A stretch of 58,573 nucleotides of DNA, from the NCBI GenBank assembly GCA_946498975.1, contig CAMMQC010000001.1, forward strand, positions 64,001 through 122,573, written 5' to 3'. Numbering within the stretch: position 1 is the first letter of the stretch; every line of letters starts with the position of its first letter. Positions 33,796 to 41,636 of this stretch are shown piece after piece. Made by a program: the position numbers and the translations under genes. The DNA is from an uncultured Mycoplasmatota bacterium (lineage in GTDB: Bacteria; Bacillota_I; Bacilli_A; RF39; UBA660). The notes beneath the pieces were generated by a model. The model had not been told where the DNA came from, did not search any database, and worked only from the letters and a program-made list of their open reading frames with translations.

Positions 33796-34707
33796 ATGAA
33801 AAAAAAATATCAAGAATTATTTGCAGTACTCATAATTTTATTTCTTTACTTAGGAATCTTTATTAATCCCTCTTTAATTATAGAAAGTGGTATCTCTAGT
33901 ATTAATATCTTTAAAACTAAACTATTCCCCTCAATATTCCCTTTCTTTGTCCTAGCATCATTATTACTAGAACTAGGTATTGCTACTAAAATAAGTAATA
34001 AATTAAACCCTATCTTCAAAAGATTATTTCATGTTGAAGGTAATAGTTCTTTTATTATTCTAGTTAGTATAATATCAGGCTTTCCTAGTGGCTCTAAATA
34101 TGTTGTAGAAAGTTATAAAAATAAAACTATTGATAAAACTACTGCAAATTATCTTTTAACCTTTACCCACTTTGCTAATCCTCTTTTTATATTAGGAACA
34201 TGTGGTCTTATTTTAAATAGTCTATACCTTGCCTATAAAATATTAATAATACAAATTATCTCTAACTTAATTCTTGGTATCATCTTAAGACCTAAAGAGA
34301 TTATCACTTCTAAAAAGATAAATAATTATCAAACTAAATATCTCTTAGAAGCACTCCCTAAAGCGATAAATGATGCGATTAAATTACTTTTATTTATGTT
34401 AGGAAGTATTACCTTCTTTATGTTCTTTAGTAAACTACTTACATCTTTCTTATCATTAAATCCTTTCTTTGAAACTATCATTACAGGAATACTTGACATG
34501 ACTAGTGGTATTAGTTTAGTACCTAGTATTGATACTACTAACTATATAAGAGGATTACTTGTCTTAACCTTTATAACCTTTGGTAGTTTTTCGGTTCACT
34601 TACAAGTTTTAAATAATATAAAAGAAGAAGATTTAGAATATAAATACTTCTTCTTTGGAAGAATCATAGAAACATCTATCGCTCTACTTCTATACATACT
34701 ATTTTAA
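33796..34707 (+). CDS. ylbJ: YlbJ-like nucleoside-recognition-domain membrane protein
   Basis: This polytopic membrane protein has about eight spans and 303 residues. FPSIFPFFVLASLLLELG and VSIISGFPSGSKYVVESYKNK are typical of YlbJ, which in spore formers is a sporulation membrane protein. In B. subtilis ylbJ lies close to ylbL, and the same pair is adjacent here but divergent. AAAGGTAATAAT precedes the ATG. Whether this organism sporulates cannot be judged from this window. The stop overlaps the convergent pilin gene by 4 bp. Confidence 0.82.
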   Translation: MKKKYQELFAVLIILFLYLGIFINPSLIIESGISSINIFKTKLFPSIFPFFVLASLLLELGIATKISNKLNPIFKRLFHVEGNSSFIILVSIISGFPSGSKYVVESYKNKTIDKTTANYLLTFTHFANPLFILGTCGLILNSLYLAYKILIIQIISNLILGIILRPKEIITSKKINNYQTKYLLEALPKAINDAIKLLLFMLGSITFFMFFSKLLTSFLSLNPFFETIITGILDMTSGISLVPSIDTTNYIRGLLVLTFITFGSFSVHLQVLNNIKEEDLEYKYFFFGRIIETSIALLLYILF

Positions 34708-35207
34708 TAAACGTAATTAACTGGACAATTTATCATAAAAGAATATGTGTTATCTTCAAAATTTGGATGAGTTAAGATGATAGTGATCTTTAAATAACCA
34801 TTATCAGCAGGAATATATTCAATACTAGAATCTGGACTAAGCATTAAATCGGCAATACCTGGTATTTCATAATCTATAATATCCCCACTTTTACCATAAC
34901 TAATAATTCCTTCATTAGGCTTAATTGTAATAGTCGTAGTATAATTATCAGGATTATCAAATGTAAAAGTAGCACTGTACCCATCTTCACTAACATTACT
35001 AACATTTACTAAATGTCCCATTACCAAATCATTTTGAATAACTTCCTGTAAATTATTACTAAAAGAAATTACTTCATTATTAATTTCTTCTATTTGTTCC
35101 CTATTACGATAATTCAATATTAAATTATACATACTGACAATTATCGCTGAAACAATAATAAAACATACTAATAACTCAACTGAAGTTATACCTTTTTTAT
35201 TTAGCAT
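34704..35207 (-). CDS. Type IV pilin-like protein
   Basis: The N-terminus MLNKKGITSVELLVCFIIVS is a class III signal: a short basic leader, Gly before the cleavage point, Glu at position +5, then a hydrophobic helix of about 20 residues. The rest (167 residues in all) is a beta-rich pseudopilin-type head. It would be processed by a prepilin peptidase and assembled by the GspE/PilB-like ATPase encoded divergently. It lies 8 bp after the second pilin gene. Confidence 0.8.
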   Translation of the reverse strand: MLNKKGITSVELLVCFIIVSAIIVSMYNLILNYRNREQIEEINNEVISFSNNLQEVIQNDLVMGHLVNVSNVSEDGYSATFTFDNPDNYTTTITIKPNEGIISYGKSGDIIDYEIPGIADLMLSPDSSIEYIPADNGYLKITIILTHPNFEDNTYSFMINCPVNYVY

Positions 35208-35215
35208 AAAATCAC

Positions 35216-35758
35216 CTATCCTTTAAAAGCTTCTATATTGCCATACTTATAACTATTATTAGAAATATACTCTACTATTATACGATAATAGCCTGCTTCA
35301 GTTGTTTTAACTGCATTTTTACTATAAGCTGGTAAATAAGATATATACTCACTAAAACTTCTACTGAAATCATTATTATCTTTTACAAAGTCTTTAAAAG
35401 AAGTTGTAGAATAAGTTGTCAAATAAATTTTAGAAACATTATTAACAGTTTTAAAAGCTTCACATGAACCATTAGCATTAGAATTAACATATAAAGAGCA
35501 ATCACTAATATCAAGATATCCTACATTGGCAACAGTTGTATAACTGGAATCCGCTAGTCCTTTTAAAGCAATCATTCTAGCCCAATGTGCAATATAAGTA
35601 GATTCTACTGTATCATAGTTTTTATAACGTTCGTATTCGCCTATTAAAGGGAAAAAATTTGTATAAAGTAAAGAAAAGATACCCATAATAAAAACACTAA
35701 CAACCAATGTTTCGACTAAAATAAAACCATTATTACTTAACATTTTTTTTCTTTTCAT
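35216..35758 (-). CDS. Type IV pilin-like protein
   Basis: MKRKKMLSNNGFILVETLVVSVFIMG gives a prepilin signal: basic leader, NNG, cleavage before F, Glu at +5 and a hydrophobic helix. The mature part of about 165 residues has two Cys (DCSLYV, GSCEAF) that may form a disulfide. It is first of two pilin genes, transcribed from the divergent promoter region shared with the assembly ATPase. Confidence 0.8.
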   Translation of the reverse strand: MKRKKMLSNNGFILVETLVVSVFIMGIFSLLYTNFFPLIGEYERYKNYDTVESTYIAHWARMIALKGLADSSYTTVANVGYLDISDCSLYVNSNANGSCEAFKTVNNVSKIYLTTYSTTSFKDFVKDNNDFSRSFSEYISYLPAYSKNAVKTTEAGYYRIIVEYISNNSYKYGNIEAFKG

Positions 35759-35771
35759 TTCAAGCTCCCTC

Positions 35772-35831
35772 TTGTAATTAAGTTATTCTTACTATATAAT
35801 ATATTATAGTAGAATAAATGAGGAAAGTAAA
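35772..35831. promoter_or_regulatory. Divergent promoters of the pilin genes and the assembly ATPase
   Basis: Plus strand: TTGTAA (35772-35777), 17 bases, TATAAT (35795-35800). Minus strand: TTTACT (35831-35826), 17 bases, TATAAT (35808-35803). The two -10 boxes sit back to back in a palindromic ACTATATAATATATTATAGT, so use of one promoter should interfere with the other. Confidence 0.65.
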
Positions 35832-35844
35832 GGGGTTGATACTT

Positions 35845-37161
35845 TTGGTAACATATGATATGACAAAAACACCAATTGTTAACGTTGTTGATGATATAAT
35901 CGCTAATGCTTCAAAAAAAGGAGCTAGTGATATTCATTTTGATCCGAGAGAAGACTATCTAATGGTTAGAATTAGGGTTGATGGAGATTTACAAGATTAT
36001 ACACAGATACCTAAAATATATGAGAGAAATTTAATTACGAGAATTAAGCTTATCGCTAACATGAATATAACTGAAAGTAGACTTCCACAAGATGGTTCCA
36101 TAAAAGGAAATATCAAAGGTATTAACTTAGAAACCCGTGTATCGACTTTACCTACTAATGAAGGAGAAAAGTGTGTTATTCGTATTCTTGATTATACTAG
36201 AAGCTTACAAGGTATTGATGCCCTTGGTTTCAATGAAGATAACTTCAAAAAATTAAAGAAAATGATTTCTGAACCAAATGGTATTATTTTAATAACTGGA
36301 GCGACTGGTAGTGGTAAAAGTACTACTGTTTACTCTATTCTACAAGTATTAAACAAAAAAGAAACTAATATTATTACTGTCGAAGATCCAATAGAAATGA
36401 ATCTAGAAGGACTAAATCAAGTACAAGTAAATAGTGAAATAGGACTTGATTTTGCTACTGTTCTAAGATCTATTTTAAGACAAGATCCCAATGTTATTCT
36501 TATTGGAGAAATTCGTGATAGTGAAACTGCTAAAATTGCTGTTAGAGCCTCTATTACAGGTCATTTAGTACTTTCTACAATCCATACTAATAACTCATTA
36601 AGTACTATTGAAAGACTCCTTGATATGAATGTTGAAAGATATTTATTATCTAGTGCCCTATCTGGTATTATTTCTCAAAAACTTGCCAAGATGGTGTGTC
36701 CACATTGTCATATTAAAGAGGAAACTACTCCATATCAGAAAAAGGTATTTAAACTTGCTCTAAATAAAGATGTAGATGAAATATATAATGCTAACCCTAA
36801 TGGTTGTGATAAATGTAATAAAGGCTATAAAGGACGTGTCGCAATTCAAGAAGTATTAATGATTAATGATGAGATTAGAAATGCTTTAAATGAAGAAAAT
36901 CTAGAAAAAGATGATTTAAATAAAATGGTTTATACATCAGATGTTATAACTATGTTACAAGATGGGTTAATGAAAGTATTGGATGGTTCTACAACTTTTG
37001 ATGAAATTTATAAAATAATTGATGTTGATGATGATTTAGATGTTTATTGTAAAATAAAAGGTATAAAATATGACGAAAATAACGTTGAAGAAAAAAAAGA
37101 GGAAGCATCATCTGAAACTATTGAAGTAGAAAATAAAACAAAAGAGGATGAAATATTATAA
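35845..37161 (+). CDS. Type II/IV secretion or pilus assembly ATPase (GspE/PilB-like)
   Basis: It powers pilin polymerisation from the cytoplasmic face. Motifs in order: ASDIHFDPRE, the Arg-rich SRLPQDG region, Walker A ITGATGSGKSTT (about residue 160), the Asp box VEDPIEM, Walker B NVILIGEIRDSETA, the His box TGHLVLSTIHTNN, and a four-Cys zinc site (CPHC, GCDKCNKGYKG). An acidic tail follows. An in-frame ATG at 35818 lies only about 11 bases after the predicted transcription start. AAAGGGG (35829-35835) favours TTG at 35845. Together with the two pilin genes it forms part of a pilus or competence-type machine; the inner-membrane GspF partner is not here. Confidence 0.9.
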   Translation: MVTYDMTKTPIVNVVDDIIANASKKGASDIHFDPREDYLMVRIRVDGDLQDYTQIPKIYERNLITRIKLIANMNITESRLPQDGSIKGNIKGINLETRVSTLPTNEGEKCVIRILDYTRSLQGIDALGFNEDNFKKLKKMISEPNGIILITGATGSGKSTTVYSILQVLNKKETNIITVEDPIEMNLEGLNQVQVNSEIGLDFATVLRSILRQDPNVILIGEIRDSETAKIAVRASITGHLVLSTIHTNNSLSTIERLLDMNVERYLLSSALSGIISQKLAKMVCPHCHIKEETTPYQKKVFKLALNKDVDEIYNANPNGCDKCNKGYKGRVAIQEVLMINDEIRNALNEENLEKDDLNKMVYTSDVITMLQDGLMKVLDGSTTFDEIYKIIDVDDDLDVYCKIKGIKYDENNVEEKKEEASSETIEVENKTKEDEIL

Positions 37162-37181
37162 AATAATTATTTCTCCTCTTT
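37141..37181. terminator. Bidirectional terminator overlapping both convergent gene ends
   Basis: AAAGAGGA-t-GAAATA (37141-37155) pairs with TATTTC-TCCTCTTT (37168-37181), a 14-bp stem with one bulged T. It contains the last codons and stops of the assembly ATPase (plus) and of the PEP-synthase-like gene (minus), which overlap. Confidence 0.8.
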
Positions 37182-38940
37182 TATTTATTTCAATCATATT
37201 ACCTGTAGATAAATTCTTTGTAGCATTAGTACACCCTACCAAACATGGTATTTTTAACTCCCTTGATATTATAGCAGCATGAGACAAAGTTCCACCTTCA
37301 TCTGTTATAATTGCTTTAGATTCCTTAATAAGACTAAGAAATTTAGGTGAAGTCATAGGTGTAACGATAATATCTCCTCGTTTAAAGTTATTAAAATCTT
37401 TATCACTTAATATAACACATACTCTACCAGTTATATTAGTATTAGATGAATATGCAAATGTTCCATTTAGTAAGCTGTTACTAGCTTCTTCTATATTAAT
37501 ATTATTATCTCCAAAAAATTTATCATAGTCAGTAGTAACATAAAGACTATTATTATAATAAATATAACCAAGCTTTCTATTTTCTAAACTTTCTATACTA
37601 GGTAACTTACTATTTATTATTTCATCTATAAGTAAAAAGTCTATATATTCTTTATAATTATCCGGTAATATCGCTTTAAATTTAAAAACTAAATAGTCAA
37701 CAGCTTTATAAATAATATAATCATACTTTTCTCTAAATTCTATTAATAAATCCTTTACTCTTTTACTAGTGTCATTAAAATGCCCTGCTAATTGTCCTAA
37801 ACTAGTGAATGGATATATTTCTATTATTTTATCTATATAAGTTCTATAATCTATTTCCAACTTATTATTAATAGTATTATTTAAATATTCTATATCTTTT
37901 TTTATTTTTCTATAATATTTTAATGTCTTATCAAAATATATATCTAATAAATAATACATAGGATTTGGTAATTCTTCTAAGTCTGTATTATTATAATAGA
38001 TAGAAACATTATTATCTACATTATTATAAACGAATAAAGGCTTAAAATAATATAAATTTTTAGTAATATTTTTAATACCAAAATATTCTCCTTTATAATA
38101 TAACTCTATATCTATAAGAGATTTTTGTCTAGTTAAAGTTAAACTAAACGATTTAGGTAAAATAGTTCTAGCAGTAATAGGCCTAGCTTGTAAAATGTAT
38201 ATTTTTCTATCTTTAATTGCATATTCTATATCCATAGGACATTTATATATTTTTTCTGTCTTCTCTATTTCTAATATTAAGCGATTAAAAATAACTTCAT
38301 CTAAAGAAAGTTCTCCTATCTTCAAATCAATCATTCCTGTTTCTTTTCTAACAAAAAACTTATTAGGTATCACTTTTCCAGATACTAATTTTTCCCCTAG
38401 TCCTTCAGTCATTTCAATTAAAATATAGTTATCAGATTCACTTGATGGATCAACTGTAAAGGCAACACCGGAATAGTCTGAATCAATCATAACCTGTATA
38501 ATAACATTAATACCATAAATATCAAAATCATCACTATAACTAATAACATTATCATTGTATAAAGAACAGAAACACTTCTTTATATTTAAAAAGATATCTT
38601 CTTTTTTAACATTTAAAAAAGTATCGTACTGTCCAGCGAATGATTTATCTTTTCCATCTTCATTACTAGCAGAAGATCTAATAGCATAAAGATGAGAATT
38701 TAATTCAGGTAGTTCTAATGCTAGTTTATTAGCTAGTCCACTATTTATGTCTTGTTTCATAATTATATCTTTTATTTTTTTGTATTTCTTTTTAGTAAAT
38801 AGCTCTTCAATTTTTTTGTAAATATTATTATCAGTTAAAAATTGAATATAGTCATCTTTACTTATAATAAAAAATTTAGGTACTAAAATATTATTACTAG
38901 CTAAATATAATAAGGAATTAGCTTTACCACCATATTTCAT
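37156..38940 (-). CDS. PEP-synthase/rifampin-phosphotransferase-like protein
   Basis: It has an N-terminal ATP-grasp domain of the PPDK_N type (KYGGKANSLLYLASNNI at residues 2-18, YAIRSSASNEDGKDKSFAGQYDTFL near 85-108, SGVAFTVDP near 158, IEYAIKDRKIYILQARPIT near 240-258). The C-terminal swivelling phosphohistidine domain has its His at 554 (GGTLSHAAIISREL). The domain binding PEP or pyruvate found in full-length PEP synthase is absent, and the layout is that of two-domain phosphotransferases acting on small molecules. The middle (260-490) is divergent. Substrate unknown. It shares an overlapping terminator with the convergent pilus ATPase. Confidence 0.82.
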   Translation of the reverse strand: MKYGGKANSLLYLASNNILVPKFFIISKDDYIQFLTDNNIYKKIEELFTKKKYKKIKDIIMKQDINSGLANKLALELPELNSHLYAIRSSASNEDGKDKSFAGQYDTFLNVKKEDIFLNIKKCFCSLYNDNVISYSDDFDIYGINVIIQVMIDSDYSGVAFTVDPSSESDNYILIEMTEGLGEKLVSGKVIPNKFFVRKETGMIDLKIGELSLDEVIFNRLILEIEKTEKIYKCPMDIEYAIKDRKIYILQARPITARTILPKSFSLTLTRQKSLIDIELYYKGEYFGIKNITKNLYYFKPLFVYNNVDNNVSIYYNNTDLEELPNPMYYLLDIYFDKTLKYYRKIKKDIEYLNNTINNKLEIDYRTYIDKIIEIYPFTSLGQLAGHFNDTSKRVKDLLIEFREKYDYIIYKAVDYLVFKFKAILPDNYKEYIDFLLIDEIINSKLPSIESLENRKLGYIYYNNSLYVTTDYDKFFGDNNINIEEASNSLLNGTFAYSSNTNITGRVCVILSDKDFNNFKRGDIIVTPMTSPKFLSLIKESKAIITDEGGTLSHAAIISRELKIPCLVGCTNATKNLSTGNMIEINKRGEIIIL

Positions 38941-38969
38941 AATATCACTACTTTCTAATCTTGGAATAA

Positions 38970-39299
38970 TTACTTTTTGTTATTTTTTAATTCCCTACTC
39001 CATCCCATTACTTTAATATAACTAATAATGCTAATTACTATCATACCTATATTAAGGATAAGAACTAGTATTGCAAATAGATTAAAATTGGTAAGACCAT
39101 TAATAAGGCTTTCTAATTCATTTTCTACTACCACATCACGACTAGAAAAATAACTTAAAGTAAGTATTAATGTAATAAGAAAATAGAGTGTAGAAAAAAT
39201 ACCTAACTTAATTTTTTTTAGTCTGAAAAACTTATAAGCACTAACTACTTCTATAGCCATAAATAAAAATATTATTACTAAAAACAAATAATTACCCAT
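38970..39299 (-). CDS. Small membrane protein of unknown function
   Basis: About 109 residues with three membrane spans (LFLVIIFLFMAIEVVSAY, LGIFSTLYFLITLILTLSY, LFAILVLILNIGMIVISII) and a short basic tail. AGGAGG 8 bases upstream selects the ATG at 39299. It lies between ldh (13 bp) and the PEP-synthase-like gene and is probably cotranscribed with them. No family recognised. Confidence 0.65.
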   Translation of the reverse strand: MGNYLFLVIIFLFMAIEVVSAYKFFRLKKIKLGIFSTLYFLITLILTLSYFSSRDVVVENELESLINGLTNFNLFAILVLILNIGMIVISIISYIKVMGWSRELKNNKK

Positions 39300-39311
39300 A
39301 ATCAATACCTC

Positions 39312-40232
39312 CTAATACAATTCTTTTGGTAATATTTTATCAAGCGCTTCACTAATTACTTCACTTGATTCCTCTAATTTTTCTTCTTCTTCATCAGTTA
39401 ATTTTATATTAATAACTTTCTCTATTCCATTTTTACCTATAATACAAGGTGTAGATATATATACATCATAAGTAGTATTATAATTTGATACTGGATATAC
39501 TTTTTTTAAATCTTTAAGTATACATAATGTGAGTTCTAAAAGACAAGATGCTACTCCATCACTAGTATAACCTTTATGTTTAACTATAACACCACCCATA
39601 TGTCTAGTCTCATCTTCTAATTCTTCTTTATCATCAAGTGATAAAAAATGACTTATATTTTCTAACCCTATATTAGCATTACTCCAAGCGACAAACTGAC
39701 TATTACCATGTTCTCCTAAAACATAAGCATTTATATCACTAGGTTTTACCTTAATCTTTTTACTAATTAATGACTTTAATCTTGCTGTATCAAGCATTGT
39801 CCCAGTACCTATTACTTTATTATAGGAATAATCTGTATAATGAGCGATAAGTTCAGTAATAACATCTAATGGATTACAGGCAACTAATACAATACCATTA
39901 AAAGAAGTTTCTCTTAATTTATTAGTAATATTTACTACTATCCCATTAGCTTTCTCTAAATCACTCATTCTATCTTTAGTAGACTGTGGAACACCTGCAG
40001 TTATTACAACTATATCAGCATTATCACAATCACTATAACTACCTAATCTTATACTGATATTACTATTTCTATAGACTAAAGAATGTTCTAAATCAAGTAT
40101 CTCTCCTTCAAGTTTCTCTTCATCTATATCAATTAAACTTATATCAAGTGTCATATCACTTTGACACAGGTTCTTTAAATAAGCAAGACCAACATTACCA
40201 CAACCTATAATTACAATTCTCTTCATCTTCAT
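39312..40232 (-). CDS. ldh: L-lactate dehydrogenase or related L-2-hydroxyacid dehydrogenase
   Basis: It reduces pyruvate (or a related 2-oxoacid) with NADH. The Rossmann start RIVIIGCGNVGLAYLKNL, LIDIDEEKLEGEILDLEHS, VVITAGVPQ, ACNPLDVIT and catalytic His in VLGEHGNS (about residue 175) are clear. The substrate loop reads PQSTKDRMSDL, with Gln as in lactate dehydrogenases but one residue shorter between Gln and Arg than the common QKPGETR. A branched-chain 2-hydroxyacid dehydrogenase is therefore possible. Two ATGs fit the AGAAGG site (40232 or 40226). Confidence 0.9.
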   Translation of the reverse strand: MKMKRIVIIGCGNVGLAYLKNLCQSDMTLDISLIDIDEEKLEGEILDLEHSLVYRNSNISIRLGSYSDCDNADIVVITAGVPQSTKDRMSDLEKANGIVVNITNKLRETSFNGIVLVACNPLDVITELIAHYTDYSYNKVIGTGTMLDTARLKSLISKKIKVKPSDINAYVLGEHGNSQFVAWSNANIGLENISHFLSLDDKEELEDETRHMGGVIVKHKGYTSDGVASCLLELTLCILKDLKKVYPVSNYNTTYDVYISTPCIIGKNGIEKVINIKLTDEEEEKLEESSEVISEALDKILPKELY

Positions 40233-40279
40233 CAATCCTTCTATAATTAGTCTATCACAGAATTAATTTTTTATAAAGA

Positions 40280-40315
40280 AAAAGACAATATATAATAATA
40301 TTATTATCGTCTTTT
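40280..40315 (-). terminator. Intrinsic terminator of the second AAA_14 gene
   Basis: AAAAGAC...GTCTTTT with an AT-rich inner stem. On the minus strand TTTTTC follows. It overlaps the stop codon at 40314. Confidence 0.6.
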
Positions 40316-41507
40316 ATTTTTCTAATAACCATTCTATTATATTCTTGTGTATAATCCCATATCTTGATAAATTTTCTTTATCTAAAGAAAGAATATATTT
40401 AGGTATATCATCATTTAATCCTTCAAAAGCTCCAAATTCTCTTTCTATTACCTTATCACTATCTAGTAAGTAAGTTACTTGAAAATAAATTTTTTCATCA
40501 GTTTTAGTGGCAATAAAATCTATTTCTCCTTTTTTAGTTTTTCCTATATATACATCATATCCTCTTTCTAATAATTCATTATATACAACGTTTTCTATAG
40601 CAAAAGTTTTATTTATTTCAAAGTTATTATTTTTTATCTGAGCTATTCCTAAATCAGTCATATAATATTTATTTAGGGTTTTTAATATTGCCTTACCATG
40701 AATATCATATCTATAAATTTTATTAATTATTAAAGCTTTACATAAAGCATCTAAATAAATATATAAAGTCTCAGTAGAAATACTCCTTCCTTCATTTTTT
40801 AAATATTTTATAACATTATCTGCTGAGAATTCTCTTCCTGTTGTATCAACAACATATTGTAATAATAGGTTAAACAAAACTATATCTTTAAGCCCCAACC
40901 GTTCTACTACATCTCTTAAAATAATTGAATCAAACACACTATGAAGATAATCTTTTATATTGACTTCATCAGTAAACTGAACTCTATTGGGAAGTCCTCC
41001 CCATTTTACAAAATTCCAAAATGTTTCTTCACTTCTAGGATTTTTTAATGATAGTTCAGTAAATTCTTTGTAACTTAAAGGATAAATATTAAACAGAACA
41101 TATCTACCAGATAAAACTGTAGAAAGTTCATTAGATAAAAGCTTACTATTAGAACCAGTTATAAATATACTTATATTAGAAAGAGATGCACGTAGTGAGT
41201 TTACAACCGTTTCAAACTTTTCAACTCTTTGTATTTCGTCTAAAAATATATAATAAATTTTATCATCTTTAATATTATCTTTAATATATTTATTTAACTT
41301 TCTATAGTCCTGTAATTCTTCATATTCTACAAGTTCAAAGTTAACATATATAATATGATCTTCAGTAACTTTCATCTCTTTAAGTTCATCCACTATTTGT
41401 TTAAGAATTACAGATTTGCCACATCTTCTAATTCCAACGAGTATTTTTACTAAATCAGATTTATAGAAACCTCTAATTCTTGATAAATAAGTTTCCCTCT
41501 TTAACAT
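40314..41507 (-). CDS. AAA_14/DUF4143 ATPase, second copy
   Basis: P-loop VGIRRCGKSVILKQ at about residues 24-37, Walker B YYIFLDEIQRVEKFE, sensor segment ISIFITGSNSKLLSNELSTVLSGR. The C-terminal nuclease-like part has GEIDFIATKTDEKIYFQV, where the E-x-K pair expected of an active nuclease reads Q-V, so nuclease activity is doubtful. It is only distantly similar to the copy at 30688-31965. It is monocistronic, with its own strong promoter and terminator; a palindrome touching the -35 may be an operator. Confidence 0.87.
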   Translation of the reverse strand: MLKRETYLSRIRGFYKSDLVKILVGIRRCGKSVILKQIVDELKEMKVTEDHIIYVNFELVEYEELQDYRKLNKYIKDNIKDDKIYYIFLDEIQRVEKFETVVNSLRASLSNISIFITGSNSKLLSNELSTVLSGRYVLFNIYPLSYKEFTELSLKNPRSEETFWNFVKWGGLPNRVQFTDEVNIKDYLHSVFDSIILRDVVERLGLKDIVLFNLLLQYVVDTTGREFSADNVIKYLKNEGRSISTETLYIYLDALCKALIINKIYRYDIHGKAILKTLNKYYMTDLGIAQIKNNNFEINKTFAIENVVYNELLERGYDVYIGKTKKGEIDFIATKTDEKIYFQVTYLLDSDKVIEREFGAFEGLNDDIPKYILSLDKENLSRYGIIHKNIIEWLLEK

Positions 41508-41525
41508 TTTTCATCACCTATACAT

Positions 41526-41554
41526 AGTTTATTCTTATTTTAGTTACTTGTCAA
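41526..41554 (-). promoter_or_regulatory. Sigma-A promoter of the second AAA_14 gene
   Basis: On the minus strand a perfect TTGACA (41554-41549), a 17-base spacer and TAAACT (41531-41526), about 20 bases before the start. Confidence 0.75.
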
Positions 41555-41580
41555 GTTATTTCGTAAAAATGAAATAACTT
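41553..41580. promoter_or_regulatory. Palindrome overlapping the -35 of the AAA_14 promoter
   Basis: AAGTTATTTC (41553-41562) and GAAATAACTT (41571-41580) are perfect 10-bp arms around 8 bases. The arm touches the TTGACA box. It may be an operator or a hairpin end for transcripts from the left. Confidence 0.4.
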
Positions 41581-41593
41581 TTAAAAATATAAT

Positions 41594-41621
41594 AAAAATC
41601 ACTTCCTAGATTAGAAGTGAC
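41594..41621 (-). terminator. Intrinsic terminator of the ABC permease gene
   Basis: On the minus strand TCACTTC...GAAGTGA (41620-41599) is followed by TTTTTATT. Confidence 0.8.
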
Positions 41622-41636
41622 TTTGAATACATAATA

